Shown: one piece after another, positions 1-8,667 of the stretch | Layout of the letters: each line of letters starts with the position of its first letter | Numbering within the stretch: the first letter of the stretch is position 1 | Assembly: GCA_048621635.1 (NCBI GenBank) | Contig: JBMCWH010000002.1 | Span: forward strand, 1 to 64,000 | Direction: 5' to 3' | Origin: JBMCWH01 sp048621635 | GTDB lineage: Bacteria > Patescibacteriota > WWE3 > JAUXAW01 > JAYEID01 | DNA: 64,000 nt | The notes under the pieces: generated by a model | The model's database searches: none | What the model was told of the DNA's origin: nothing | What the model saw: the letters and a program-made list of their open reading frames with translations, nothing else | Program-made: the position numbers and the translations under genes

Positions 1-41
1 TTGAAGACTCCACAACAGCATTTCCATTGCCCAGTTAGCAT
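1..41 (-). CDS. Possible start of an unidentified gene, cut by the window edge
   Basis: On the minus strand an ATG at 41 is preceded, about six bases upstream, by a purine-rich AGGGAGAGG stretch that could act as a Shine-Dalgarno site. Only 13 codons lie inside the window and no family can be recognised. A second ATG about 15 bases downstream lies in another frame, so the start is uncertain. The rest of bases 1-248 shows no gene. Confidence 0.25.
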   Translation of the reverse strand, partial: MLTGQWKCCCGVF

Positions 42-193
42 TTTTTCCTCTCCCTGCTAGATAATGTAACGTGGAAATATTATAACATTTTTTGGTATTT
101 ATACAATAGTTTGCCTTGTTCTGCTTTGCTATCTTTTTGATTATAGGCATTCTTTCTAATTAGATTCGATGACATGACTCGGGTAGATTGATA

Positions 194-202
194 TGTTATA
201 TT
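194..202 (+). promoter_or_regulatory. Extended -10 promoter of the first membrane-protein gene
   Basis: TGt followed by TATATT forms an extended -10 element about 46 bases before the ATG at 249. No clear -35 is seen. The implied leader is about 40 bases and includes the Shine-Dalgarno site. Confidence 0.4.
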
Positions 203-248
203 ATATCTTAAGGTTTGGATGGTTTAATAGAGGAAATAAGGGGAGAAT

Positions 249-764
249 ATGAAGGCACTTAATAATCACTTGCGGGTTTCCGATCTTTTCCTTAGCTTGG
301 TTGTTGCGGCGTTGTGTTCTTACTCTTTGATGGGATTTGCTTTTGGTGAATACTTGCTGTTTGTTTTTTGCTGGACAGTTGCGTATCTACTTCTATACTT
401 TTTAGCTCCTGTTCTTTGGTTGACGGTGGTTTTGCTGGTGACTAAAAATAGGCAGAAAGTTTCTATCATTTCTTTTGAAGAGGTTTTTTGTCTTCAGATG
501 CCGCAAAACAAAGATTGTTTAATGTTGATACCAGAGGAAATTTTGCGTAGCTTTCCTTTTTTCTTAGGTTGGGTAATTGTATTTCTGGATCTAATTATCG
601 GGGCCTTCTTTGTCTTTATAGCGGCTTTTGTAGTAGGGCGTGCTGTGCGTCAAAGTTTGTATAGGACATTTATGCTTGTAAAACCTGCAGTGTTGTATTT
701 TTTAATTTCTGCAGCGGCACTTCAATTTGTGATTGAACTTCATTGGTCTTTGCACCTCAAGTAG
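249..764 (+). CDS. Unrecognised integral membrane protein
   Basis: I do not recognise a family. The 171-residue product is very hydrophobic, with probable membrane segments near residues 14-32, 39-66, 107-131 and 146-164. A polar loop around 67-105 contains two cysteines. The ATG has a good Shine-Dalgarno run (GGGGAG) just upstream, unlike most housekeeping genes in this window. It is a single-gene unit with its own promoter and an intrinsic terminator that overlaps the stop codon. The role cannot be inferred from neighbours. Confidence 0.7.
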   Translation: MKALNNHLRVSDLFLSLVVAALCSYSLMGFAFGEYLLFVFCWTVAYLLLYFLAPVLWLTVVLLVTKNRQKVSIISFEEVFCLQMPQNKDCLMLIPEEILRSFPFFLGWVIVFLDLIIGAFFVFIAAFVVGRAVRQSLYRTFMLVKPAVLYFLISAAALQFVIELHWSLHLK

Positions 765-783
765 TAACTTGGGGTGTTTTTTT
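753..783 (+). terminator. Intrinsic terminator overlapping the stop codon
   Basis: A nine-base-pair stem CACCTCAAG/CTTGGGGTG (one G-U pair) with a short loop is followed by a run of seven or more T. The TAG stop of the preceding gene lies in the hairpin. Confidence 0.85.
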
Positions 784-865
784 ATTGTCCGAGGATTTAT
801 CAGGTTACTGTTTATTTAAATTGCTAATTGAAGGTTGAAATAGTTGTCTGTAAAATATATCTGAG

Positions 866-2662
866 ATGGCAGATTTTGAAAATCCAGACTATGAATTTGT
901 AGAACAGACGAAACGTGCAAGGGAGCTAGTAGAAGAGAAATTTAAAGACGCGAAGACTGTTGCTGTTGATGTGGAATCTTCAGGACTGGATCCGTATCTT
1001 GATGAGCTTCTCCTTGTTCAAATTGGTCTTCCGGAAAAAGCCTATATTTTTGATGCTCGCCAAGTGGATTTGTCCGTACTTAAGGACTTTCTGGAAGCAA
1101 AGCACCCTCTTAAAATTCTCCAGAACGGGAAATTTGATTATAAATTTTTAAAAATTTGTGCTGATATTGAGTTGCACAATGTTTATGATACATATTTGGC
1201 TGAGCGTTTGCTTACCTGTGGCGAAAGAGATGTATCGCGAAGTTTAGGTGCATTAGCTGAAAAATATCTTGACTTAGAGTTAGATAAAGACTGGGAATCG
1301 TATAATTGGGAGTTGGCAGCTCGCTCAGGTGATTTTACCGAAATGCAATTGGTTTATAGCGCGTTGGATGTGTTGGTTCTTTTTCCTATCTTTAAGAAAA
1401 CTTTCCGATCCCTAAAAAAAGAGAAAATGATCAAAGTCGCCAAGCTGGAATTTGCTTGTTTGCCCGTTGTTGCGGAAGTGGAAATACACGGGATTAATAT
1501 TGATAAGGAAAAGTGGGAAAACCTAATTGCGGAACTTAAAGTAAAACGTAACGAAATTGCTGCCGAAATTCAGGCGGAATTACGCCCTTTGTACAAGACT
1601 CAGCGGAAAGATTTGTTTGGTAATCATGTTGATGTGGTGAATCTTAACAGTCCTGCGCAAGTGGTGGATGCATTTTCTCGTGTTGGTGTTGATATCCCTT
1701 CTACAGGAGTAAGTATTTTAAGGGAAATAGAGCATCCTTTAGCAGAAATGATGTTGGAGTATCGTGGATATGAAAAACTAATTTCGGCTTTTGGTGACAA
1801 TTTCATTAAGCATATCCATCCAAAAACGGGGCGTTTACACTCTAGTTATATGCAGATAGGTGCGGATACAGGTAGATTTGCCTGTTCTAAGCCTAATCTT
1901 CAACAGGTTCCTAGTGAAGAGGAATTTCGTAGCTGTTTTAACGCTCCCGAAGGTCGTAAAATGGTCACTGCTGATTATTCTCAAGTAGAACTTCGTATTT
2001 TGGCAGAGATGAGTGAGGATCCTACCTTAATTAAGGCTTTTCGGGCAGGGAAAGACCTTCATACATTTACAGCTAGCCAGATGTTTGAGATTCCAGAAGA
2101 AGAAGTCCATCATGATGTAGAAAGGTTTCAGGCTAAATCTATTAACTTTGGCTTAATGTACGGACGGGGAGTGCATTCTCTGGCAAACCAGCTAGAAGTT
2201 TCTGTTGACCATGCGAAAAACTTGCTTAACAAATATTTTGATCGCTATAGTAAGGTGCAAGATTGGTTGGAGAAAGTAGCTCGTGATGCAGTTAAAAATG
2301 GATATTCAACTACCCCCATTGGAAGGAAACGGGTTCACTCTGCTCCTGATCCAGATGATCCTAATCGGGAGCGTGCTATTGCCTCTATTGAAAGAAAAGG
2401 CAAGAATACACCTATTCAAGGAGCAAGTGCTGATATGATAAAATATGCGTTGGTGTATGTTTGGAAAAGTTTAAAGAAAGAGAATTTAGATGCTTTTCCT
2501 GTACATACTGTGCACGATGAAATTGTATTAGAAGCCAATGAAGAACAAGCAGAACGGGTGAAGACAGTTTTAGAAGAGGAGATGAAGAGGGCAGGGGAGT
2601 TGATTTTGACGAAGGTACCTGTAAAAGTAGATGCTATTATTTCGGATATCTGGGAGCACTGA
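866..2662 (+). CDS. polA: DNA polymerase I, 3'-5' exonuclease plus polymerase, no 5' nuclease
   Basis: Family A DNA polymerase of 598 residues, acting in repair and Okazaki fragment synthesis. The N-terminal exonuclease domain has motif I DVESSGLD (D35, E37), an ExoII-like NGKFDYKF around 88-96, and an ExoIII-type YSALD, so proofreading looks intact. The polymerase domain shows motif A DYSQVELR, the O-helix RFQAKSINFGLMYG and motif C VHDE. Classical PolI is about 900 residues; here the entire 5' nuclease domain is absent. A separate flap nuclease would be needed elsewhere in the genome. A TAAAAT box at 851-856 lies only nine bases before the ATG, suggesting a leaderless or nearly leaderless mRNA. 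Confidence 0.95.
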   Translation: MADFENPDYEFVEQTKRARELVEEKFKDAKTVAVDVESSGLDPYLDELLLVQIGLPEKAYIFDARQVDLSVLKDFLEAKHPLKILQNGKFDYKFLKICADIELHNVYDTYLAERLLTCGERDVSRSLGALAEKYLDLELDKDWESYNWELAARSGDFTEMQLVYSALDVLVLFPIFKKTFRSLKKEKMIKVAKLEFACLPVVAEVEIHGINIDKEKWENLIAELKVKRNEIAAEIQAELRPLYKTQRKDLFGNHVDVVNLNSPAQVVDAFSRVGVDIPSTGVSILREIEHPLAEMMLEYRGYEKLISAFGDNFIKHIHPKTGRLHSSYMQIGADTGRFACSKPNLQQVPSEEEFRSCFNAPEGRKMVTADYSQVELRILAEMSEDPTLIKAFRAGKDLHTFTASQMFEIPEEEVHHDVERFQAKSINFGLMYGRGVHSLANQLEVSVDHAKNLLNKYFDRYSKVQDWLEKVARDAVKNGYSTTPIGRKRVHSAPDPDDPNRERAIASIERKGKNTPIQGASADMIKYALVYVWKSLKKENLDAFPVHTVHDEIVLEANEEQAERVKTVLEEEMKRAGELILTKVPVKVDAIISDIWEH

Positions 2663-2746
2663 CCTCCCAACAGAGTTGGGAGAAATAACCAATAACAAAT
2701 TTTAAATTTTTAATTATCCGTAATTATTTTCAACTAATGGCTTTAT

Positions 2747-3151
2747 ATGGTTTATCAACCTTGCGTAGTTAATGATTTAGAATATGATCCAGAAGAACGT
2801 ACTGCGATTTTTGGTGAGGAAGTTATTAACTTTGCAAAAGAATTGACTAATGTAACAATAAATCGACCATTAATAAGTTAATTTATTAGATCTGGTACTA
2901 GTCTAGGTGCTAATTACATGGAGGCTAATGGTTCTGAATCCGGTCAAGATTTTAGACATAAAATTGCTATATGCAGAAAAGAAGCGCGAGAAACGAAACA
3001 TTGGTTGAGGATGATTGAAAAAGCAAACGCAGGTTGTACAGATAAATGTCAAAAACTTTTTAACGAAGCAGACGAGTTGGTTAAAATTTTTTCGAAGATT
3101 ATTATTTCTTATGATGCAAATCAGAAGAAAAGCAAAACAAAGAGATTTTAA
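2747..3151 (+). pseudogene. Four-helix-bundle 23S rRNA intervening-sequence-type protein, interrupted by a stop
   Basis: Reading from the ATG at 2747 gives a start typical of the four-helix bundle (23S-IVP, S23) family. An in-frame TAA at 2879-2881 follows, and the same frame then continues to 3151 with FIRSGTSLGANYMEA and further helical sequence. In this family the position before FIRSG is normally a glutamine, so a single CAA to TAA change explains the break. The downstream part (from ATG 2918) lacks the first helix. The family's function is poorly known; members often occur inside 23S genes or as stand-alone genes. It is probably inactive here. Confidence 0.8.
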
Positions 3152-3185
3152 AATTTAAAATTGGAAATTTAAAATTCCATTTCAT

Positions 3186-5234
3186 ATGGTTACTTGTCAA
3201 ATTTGCGGGGAACGTCCCGCCACAATTCAAACACAAAAGATAATTGATGGACGTCCAGTAATTCTTAACGTTTGTGAACAATGTTTATCGAAGCTCCAGT
3301 CAGGGGCTCAGGAGACGTCTGCCTTAGATAAGTTTGGGCGAGATCTTACGCAACTTGCCAAAGAAGGAAAGCTAGATCCTGTGATTGGGCGGGAAGAGGA
3401 AATAGAGAGAGTTATCCATATACTTTCTCGGAGAACAAAAAATAACCCAGTTTTAATTGGTGATCCAGGAGTGGGGAAAACAGCAATTGTAGAAGGGTTG
3501 GCCCAGCGCTTGGTAGATGGGCAGGTTCCGGAGACTTTGGGCGGGAAGAGGATAGTTGCTTTAGATATTTCTATGATGTTAGCTGGGGCGGGCGTACGGG
3601 GTGAATTTGAGAAACGGTTGAAGCAGGCAATAAATGAGGTAAGGGAGTCAGAAGGACAGATTATTTTGTTTATTGATGAGTTGCATATAATTGTCGGAGC
3701 TGGTGCTGCTGAGGGTGCAATTGATGCTGCCAATATGTTAAAACCTGCCTTAGCTCGGGGGGAATTGCGGGCTATTGGGGCTACTACTTTGGATGAGTAC
3801 CGTCGTTATATTGAAAAAGACGGAGCATTGGAACGCCGCTTTCAGCCGATAATCATTGAGGAATCCACAGTAGAAGAAACGGAGGAAATTCTTTTGGGAC
3901 TCAAAGATAGTTATGAGGAACATCATCAAGTAGTTATCACTGACGAGGCAATTGAAGCCTGCGCCAATTTGTCTGATCGTTATGTTACTGATAGATTTCT
4001 TCCCGACAAAGCAGTAGATCTTTTGGATGAAGCCTGTGCAAAGGTGCGACTTTCTGCAATTGAGGAACCGGAGAACCTTCGTAGAGTCACGGAGGAGATT
4101 TCGGATATCAAATCACAAATTTCAAATACTACGGAAAAAGAAAAGAAAGACGTGCTAAAAAGTAAATTAGAGGAACTAGAAAATGTAAAAGAAGAGTTAA
4201 CTGAGATTTGGCGGCAGACAAAAATGGAAGAAGAACCGGAGGTAACAGAAAAAGATGTTGCGGAGATTGTTTCTTCGATGACTGGTATTCCCTTGGAGGA
4301 TTTATCAGAAGAGGAACAAGAAAAGCTAGCGCATCTGGAAGAAAGGCTGCACCAAAGAATTGTGGGACAGGATAGAGCTGTTAGAGAGGTAAGCGAAGCT
4401 ATTCGCCGGTCCCGTGCTGGATTAAAGGAGAAAAACAAACCAATTGGTTCTTTCCTCTTTTTGGGGCCAACCGGTGTGGGAAAGACGGAATTAACCAAAA
4501 CCTTGGCAGAGGCTCTTTATGGTAACGAGGATTTGATGGTTCGTATTGATATGAGTGAGTATCAGGAGCGTCATACGGTGGCAAGATTGATTGGGTCTCC
4601 TCCTGGTTATGTTGGTCACGAAGAAGGTGGACAATTGACAGAAACAGTTCGTCGTCGCCCCTTTTCTGTTATTTTGCTGGATGAAATAGAAAAAGCACAT
4701 TCTGATGTGTTTAACCTTCTTTTGCAAATATTAGATGATGGACGATTAACCGACGGGCAAGGGAGAACAGTAGATTTCAAGAGTACAATTATTATTATGA
4801 CTTCCAATGTGGGGGGTGAGCTGTATTATCATACTGAGGGTGATTCTTTGGAGACTGTGGATACTGAACAGATTGAAAACGAAGTTTGGGAACGTCTGCG
4901 CCAGCTATTCAGACCAGAGTTTTTAAACCGTTTGGATAGTGTTATTTTCTTTGATGCTTTAACTCCTAAAGAGATTAGGAAAATTGTTGACTTGGAATTA
5001 GACAAGGTTAGGGAACGACTTGAAGAACAGGATCTAAAGTTGGAGGTTTCTGAAGAGGCAAAAGATTATCTTGCCCGGAAAGGGTTTGACCCTGAGTTTG
5101 GTGCCCGCCCTTTGAAACGTATTATTCAAAAAGAAATTGAGAATGTTATTGCAGGGAAAATTATCTCGGGTCGGGAAGGGTTAGGAGATACTGTAGAAGT
5201 TGATTGGCAAGACGGTGAATTGGTTATAAGCTAA
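3186..5234 (+). CDS. clpE: ClpE-like AAA+ chaperone ATPase with N-terminal zinc finger
   Basis: HSP100 unfoldase of 682 residues, expected to feed substrates to ClpP. The N-terminus carries a four-cysteine zinc finger (C4, C7, C30, C33) as in ClpE and McsA, and lacks the ClpC/ClpA double N domain. D1 has Walker A GDPGVGKT and Walker B LFIDELH; D2 has GPTGVGKTE and ILLDEIEKAH. The length matches ClpE (about 700). Around residues 308-316 a short segment (KSQISNT) is encoded by an AT-rich CAAATTTCAAAT-type repeat. A TAAAAT box lies ten bases before the ATG. No CtsR or McsB gene is nearby, so ClpC is the alternative name. Confidence 0.9.
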   Translation: MVTCQICGERPATIQTQKIIDGRPVILNVCEQCLSKLQSGAQETSALDKFGRDLTQLAKEGKLDPVIGREEEIERVIHILSRRTKNNPVLIGDPGVGKTAIVEGLAQRLVDGQVPETLGGKRIVALDISMMLAGAGVRGEFEKRLKQAINEVRESEGQIILFIDELHIIVGAGAAEGAIDAANMLKPALARGELRAIGATTLDEYRRYIEKDGALERRFQPIIIEESTVEETEEILLGLKDSYEEHHQVVITDEAIEACANLSDRYVTDRFLPDKAVDLLDEACAKVRLSAIEEPENLRRVTEEISDIKSQISNTTEKEKKDVLKSKLEELENVKEELTEIWRQTKMEEEPEVTEKDVAEIVSSMTGIPLEDLSEEEQEKLAHLEERLHQRIVGQDRAVREVSEAIRRSRAGLKEKNKPIGSFLFLGPTGVGKTELTKTLAEALYGNEDLMVRIDMSEYQERHTVARLIGSPPGYVGHEEGGQLTETVRRRPFSVILLDEIEKAHSDVFNLLLQILDDGRLTDGQGRTVDFKSTIIIMTSNVGGELYYHTEGDSLETVDTEQIENEVWERLRQLFRPEFLNRLDSVIFFDALTPKEIRKIVDLELDKVRERLEEQDLKLEVSEEAKDYLARKGFDPEFGARPLKRIIQKEIENVIAGKIISGREGLGDTVEVDWQDGELVIS

Positions 5235-5385
5235 CACTAAATTGTTGTTCGTCAATCTTCTTTCTATTTTTTATGCGCAAAGACGCCTACAGCGGTGCTC
5301 ACGCTCAGCGTACCGACCCTCCGTCTTAGGGTGATGTTATTCGAGTGTTATTTCGATCGAAAAACTTTAATTTGTATCAACTACA

Positions 5386-5394
5386 TGTTATAAT
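5386..5394 (+). promoter_or_regulatory. Extended -10 promoter of rplS
   Basis: TGt directly precedes a perfect TATAAT, ending ten bases before the ATG at 5405. The usual start of transcription would fall within a few bases of the start codon, implying a leaderless mRNA. This also argues against an upstream start at 5345. Confidence 0.7.
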
Positions 5395-5404
5395 CCTCCT
5401 CGTT

Positions 5405-5725
5405 ATGGAAAAAGAAAACATTCCTTCTTTCAATTCTGGCGACACAGTACGTGTGGGTTGGGAGGTTCATGATAATGACGAGACACGTGTTCAGACTTTT
5501 GAAGGTGTAGTTATTGCTAAAAAAGGAAAAGAAGATTACAAAACTTTTACTGTTCGTCGTATTGCTTCGGGTAGAATTGGGGTGGAGCGTATTTTTCCCT
5601 TATTTTCTCCTCGCCTAAAATCCTTAGAAGTGCTTAAGGAAGGCAAAGCACGTCGCTCTAAGTTGTACTATCTTCGTGACCGCGAAGGTAAAAATGCACT
5701 TCGTGTTAAGGAAAGAAATAAATGA
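5405..5725 (+). CDS. rplS: 50S ribosomal protein L19
   Basis: L19 sits at the 30S-50S interface. The 106-residue product has the family pattern: a front segment with FNSGDTVRV, then TFEGVVIAKKG, SGRIGVERIFPLFSPR and the basic end with KLYYLRDREGK. I chose ATG 5405, giving MEKENIP, because it matches the family's N-terminus and sits ten bases after a perfect extended -10 box. The longer reading frame adds residues with no family similarity that would run through the promoter. The last codons overlap the yraN start in an ATGA junction. Confidence 0.95.
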   Translation: MEKENIPSFNSGDTVRVGWEVHDNDETRVQTFEGVVIAKKGKEDYKTFTVRRIASGRIGVERIFPLFSPRLKSLEVLKEGKARRSKLYYLRDREGKNALRVKERNK

Positions 5726-6090
5726 AAACCTCAGCCCAACGAACTGGGCAGTACGGTGAAAATATTGCAGTAAATTATCTTCAAAAACGTAAATACCAAA
5801 TAATAGAAACAAATTGGCAGTATAAAGGCAGAAACGAAATAGATATTGTTGCTGTTGACAAAGGTACGTTGGTGTTTGTCGAAGTGCGGGCAAGAAGAGG
5901 TAACAATATGCTTTCTCCGCAGGAAACAATAACTCCGAAAAAATATAGAAATCTACGGATTGCTGCGCAGCTTTACAAAAAACTGAATCCGGAAACTCCG
6001 GATGCGCTAAGAATTGATTTAGTATCTATAAGTTTTTCGCGAACTTCAGTTTCTCCGAAGATAAAACTCCTAAGAAACATTTCTGTCTAA
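5722..6090 (+). CDS. yraN: YraN / UPF0102 family nuclease-fold protein
   Basis: A 122-residue member of the UPF0102 family, which has a restriction-endonuclease-like fold. The characteristic block GRNEIDIVAVDKGTLVFVEV is seen at about residues 34-55, with the E-D and E-V residues of the active-site pattern; the usual following lysine is arginine (VRAR). The start overlaps the rplS stop (ATGA), so the two are translationally coupled. YraN next to rplS and rnhB is common in bacteria; rnhB is not here. The biological role is not established. Confidence 0.9.
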   Translation: MKTSAQRTGQYGENIAVNYLQKRKYQIIETNWQYKGRNEIDIVAVDKGTLVFVEVRARRGNNMLSPQETITPKKYRNLRIAAQLYKKLNPETPDALRIDLVSISFSRTSVSPKIKLLRNISV

Positions 6091-6265
6091 ACGTTAAACG
6101 CTACTTTTGACTGTGATCTAATCTTTGTAAATTTTTTTGATATAAAATAGGAATTTTTGAAGTTCACAATTGAAAATTGCTATTCTAACGAGGTTTCTTA
6201 GCTACGGTTAATGTGATACTAATTTTATATTATACCTTGGATTGAGATTGGTAGAGGGGGTAGAG

Positions 6266-6832
6266 ATGTTAATTGAGGATGCGGAGACGTTTTTTCGTGA
6301 ATCTTTTTCCGAAGGGGATCCTGAATACGTGCTCGGTCTTCAACACGTTGAAGAAGTTGTTGCGTGGGCTAAGTGGTTGTTGAACCACTATTCCCAAGCT
6401 GACCGAGCTGTGGTTCTTACTGCTGCTTGGCTGCATGATGTTGGAAGAACTACCAAAGATCATAGCACAGATCATGCTGTTCAGTCCGCACAAATTACTA
6501 GACGTTTTCTTAAACGTCGTCTGAAGCAAGATACCATTGCAAATATTGTTCATTGTGTTCGCGCGCATCGCGTGAAAGAGGTCGTTCCCAAAACACTGGA
6601 AGCAAAGATTGTTGCGGTTGCCGATTCTATTAGTCATATGACGGGTCCTGTTTATATCTTAGTTGGTAAGGAGTTAGGATGGGAATTTGCTTTCAGAAAA
6701 TTGGATAGAGATTTTCGTGATCTTGATCTTTTGCCAAAGATAAAAAAACTATTTGAAGATTTGTACTTCCCGTGGAAACAACTCCTGGGCGCTTCTGATA
6801 TTGTTTGTGCTGTGCGGGACAAAGAAACCTAG
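6266..6832 (+). CDS. HD-domain phosphohydrolase
   Basis: A 188-residue HD-superfamily metal-dependent phosphohydrolase. The metal-binding pattern appears as a histidine near the start (LQHVEEV), then WLHDVGR, and later HCVRAHR and ADSISH with the final aspartate. The substrate is unknown; related small HD proteins act on nucleotides or nucleotide second messengers. I prefer ATG 6266 over an in-frame TTG at 6242, because a GAGGGGG Shine-Dalgarno run precedes it. It is a single gene with a strong downstream terminator hairpin. Confidence 0.85.
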   Translation: MLIEDAETFFRESFSEGDPEYVLGLQHVEEVVAWAKWLLNHYSQADRAVVLTAAWLHDVGRTTKDHSTDHAVQSAQITRRFLKRRLKQDTIANIVHCVRAHRVKEVVPKTLEAKIVAVADSISHMTGPVYILVGKELGWEFAFRKLDRDFRDLDLLPKIKKLFEDLYFPWKQLLGASDIVCAVRDKET

Positions 6833-6864
6833 TAAAAGATTTTAATTTCGTCTACCTCTTATAT

Positions 6865-6907
6865 ACGGACGGGTTTCCATATACTTTTGGGCCCGTCCGT
6901 CCTTATT
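6865..6907 (+). terminator. Terminator-like hairpin after the HD gene
   Basis: A perfect nine-base-pair stem ACGGACGGG/CCCGTCCGT with an 18-base loop is followed by a T-rich but interrupted tract (CCTTATTATTT). Confidence 0.6.
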
Positions 6908-6908
6908 A

Positions 6909-6936
6909 TTTACAATAGTAGTTGTAATGATAAAAT
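6909..6936 (+). promoter_or_regulatory. Sigma70-type promoter for the MEMO-AMMECR1 gene
   Basis: TTTACA, a 16-base spacer, then TAAAAT with an extended TGa directly before it. The predicted transcript start is about 6943, leaving a leader of about 67 bases before the ATG at 7010. Confidence 0.6.
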
Positions 6937-7009
6937 GAATTCAAAAGAGTTTATCAATTACTGTCTACTTCTTTCGTAATTACGATCTGTTCCTTTTTTA
7001 TTTAGTTCT

Positions 7010-8551
7010 ATGTTACAGAATAAGTCAAAATCCAAATCAAGATCTCCCGAGAAAAGCCACATTAGACCGCCTGCTGTGGCGGGGTCTTTTTATCCTGCGG
7101 ATGAAGATATTCTTTCCCAAGAAATAGAAAATTACCTAGCAGATGTAGAATTAGAAAAGGAGATAGGAAGAGTAAAAGTGTTGATTGTCCCTCATGCCGG
7201 ACTGCGGTTTTCCGGAAAAGTTGCAGCGCATGGCTTCAAGGCTCTCCAACGCAAGGGGTTGGAGAGGGTTGTTCTTATCGGGTCTAGTCACCAGTATCCG
7301 GTTCGGGGAGCAGTAGTTGATAATCATGCTTATTGGCAAACCCCTTTGGGTAAAGTTTCCGTTGATCAAGAGTTTGCTCGGATTTTAGCCGAGTCTGTAT
7401 CCGGAATTACTTTGGATTCCGAACCACATAAACAAGAACATTCTTTGGAAATTGAGCTCCCTTTTCTGCAAACTGTTTTGGGTGATTTCAAAATTGTGCC
7501 AATTTTAATTAACAATAGATCTTCCCAGTTAATTGACCAGATGGCTCAGTATCTTAGTAAAAATGGAGGAAAAGCTACGGTTGTAGTAATTAGTTCTGAT
7601 CTATCGCATTACCCTTCTCATTCTGATGCTAATAGGATAGACAAGGAAACGATAGATGCTATTACATCCGGTTCTGTTGCTCATTTTTTAGATGTAGTTG
7701 AAAAAGATATTGGGTCGGTAACAAATCTAGCCACCCGAGCTTGTGGAGAAGTTCCAATTGTAGTTGGAATGGAAACAGCTAAAAATTTAGGTGCGAAAGA
7801 CATTAGATTACTGAAATATGCTAATTCTGGTGATGTAACTGGTGATAAAAGAAGGGTGGTAGGCTATGCAGCTATTGCTTTTCCAATGGAGAAGCCAACT
7901 TCTGAAAAAGATAATGCTAGTCTTTTTGAAAGAGGTACTAGGGACGGAGGGAGTAGCCAAGGGAATGAGAAAGAGCAATCTTCAGAAACTACACCAGCCA
8001 GCTTAGGAGAAAACCAGCAGCAACTTCTTCTCAATCTTGCTCGGGAAACACTGGAATGCTTTGTGAGAGAAGGCGAAATTCCGGAGTTATCGGTGGATGA
8101 TCCATCCTTACAAGAACAGCTAGGTGCGTTTGTAACACTTAAAAAGCCAGAAGATGAGCAAAATTTGCGTGGTTGTATGGGTGTGATTGAGGCAAAGAGG
8201 CCTTTGTGGAAAGTTGTTCAAGATCGTACGGTAGCTGCTGCTTCTAAGGACCCCCGTTTTTTACCAGTTACTCCGGATGAATTAGATAATATCGAAATTG
8301 AGATTTCTGTGCTTTCTAAGCCAAGGCTAGTTGATGATCCCAGTGAAATAGAATTAGGAAAACACGGAGTTATATTGGAGAAAAATGGGCGCGGTGGGGT
8401 CTTTCTTCCTCAGGTAGCAGAAGAAACTGGATGGGATCTGGAGAATTTTCTTGGGCACCTGTGTACGCACAAAGCAGGGTTAAGACCAGATTGTTGGAAA
8501 TCTTCCGAGACTTGCCTCTTCATATTCACAGCGCAAGTTTTTCCAGAATAG
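7010..8551 (+). CDS. MEMO-AMMECR1 fusion protein (AmmeMemoRadiSam proteins B and A)
   Basis: A 513-residue protein joining two conserved families of unsettled function. Residues about 20-295 are a MEMO domain, starting RPPAVAGSFYP and containing HAGLRFSGKVAAHGF, the SSH motif of GSSHQYP, and SSDLSHYP, resembling LigB-type metal sites. A low-complexity linker covers about 296-335. Residues about 336-513 are AMMECR1, with LRGCMGVIEA, the AAASKDPRF block and a C-terminal tail with HLCTHKAGL. The families often occur as separate neighbours with a radical SAM protein; no radical SAM gene lies in this window. It has a clear promoter upstream and a REP palindrome just after the stop. Confidence 0.9.
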   Translation: MLQNKSKSKSRSPEKSHIRPPAVAGSFYPADEDILSQEIENYLADVELEKEIGRVKVLIVPHAGLRFSGKVAAHGFKALQRKGLERVVLIGSSHQYPVRGAVVDNHAYWQTPLGKVSVDQEFARILAESVSGITLDSEPHKQEHSLEIELPFLQTVLGDFKIVPILINNRSSQLIDQMAQYLSKNGGKATVVVISSDLSHYPSHSDANRIDKETIDAITSGSVAHFLDVVEKDIGSVTNLATRACGEVPIVVGMETAKNLGAKDIRLLKYANSGDVTGDKRRVVGYAAIAFPMEKPTSEKDNASLFERGTRDGGSSQGNEKEQSSETTPASLGENQQQLLLNLARETLECFVREGEIPELSVDDPSLQEQLGAFVTLKKPEDEQNLRGCMGVIEAKRPLWKVVQDRTVAAASKDPRFLPVTPDELDNIEIEISVLSKPRLVDDPSEIELGKHGVILEKNGRGGVFLPQVAEETGWDLENFLGHLCTHKAGLRPDCWKSSETCLFIFTAQVFPE

Positions 8552-8554
8552 TTG

Positions 8555-8595
8555 ATTAGAACGCCAATTAATAATCTCGGACTTTATTAATTGGC
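8555..8595. repeat. REP palindrome, copy 1
   Basis: The 41-base element is identical to bases 41596-41636. Its core at 8563-8595 is a perfect palindrome, GCCAATTAATAA / TTATTAATTGGC around a nine-base loop TCTCGGACT. It is followed by five T, so it may also terminate transcription of the preceding gene. Confidence 0.85.
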
Positions 8596-8667
8596 TTTTT
8601 AATGCACTGTATTTTATCTAAGCAAAGTATGTTGTTTCCAATAAGTTAAGGTGCTAAACTCAAACAA

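Noticed and set aside
2879..2881. Stop-codon recoding
   Set aside because: TAA and TGA both end many clear genes in this window (TGA ends polA, tldD and iscU), so alternative codes of the Gracilibacteria type are not supported.
3308..4807. Several long minus-strand ORFs under clpE
   Set aside because: They are antisense shadows of a clear ClpE reading frame, with low-complexity serine- and phenylalanine-rich sequence.
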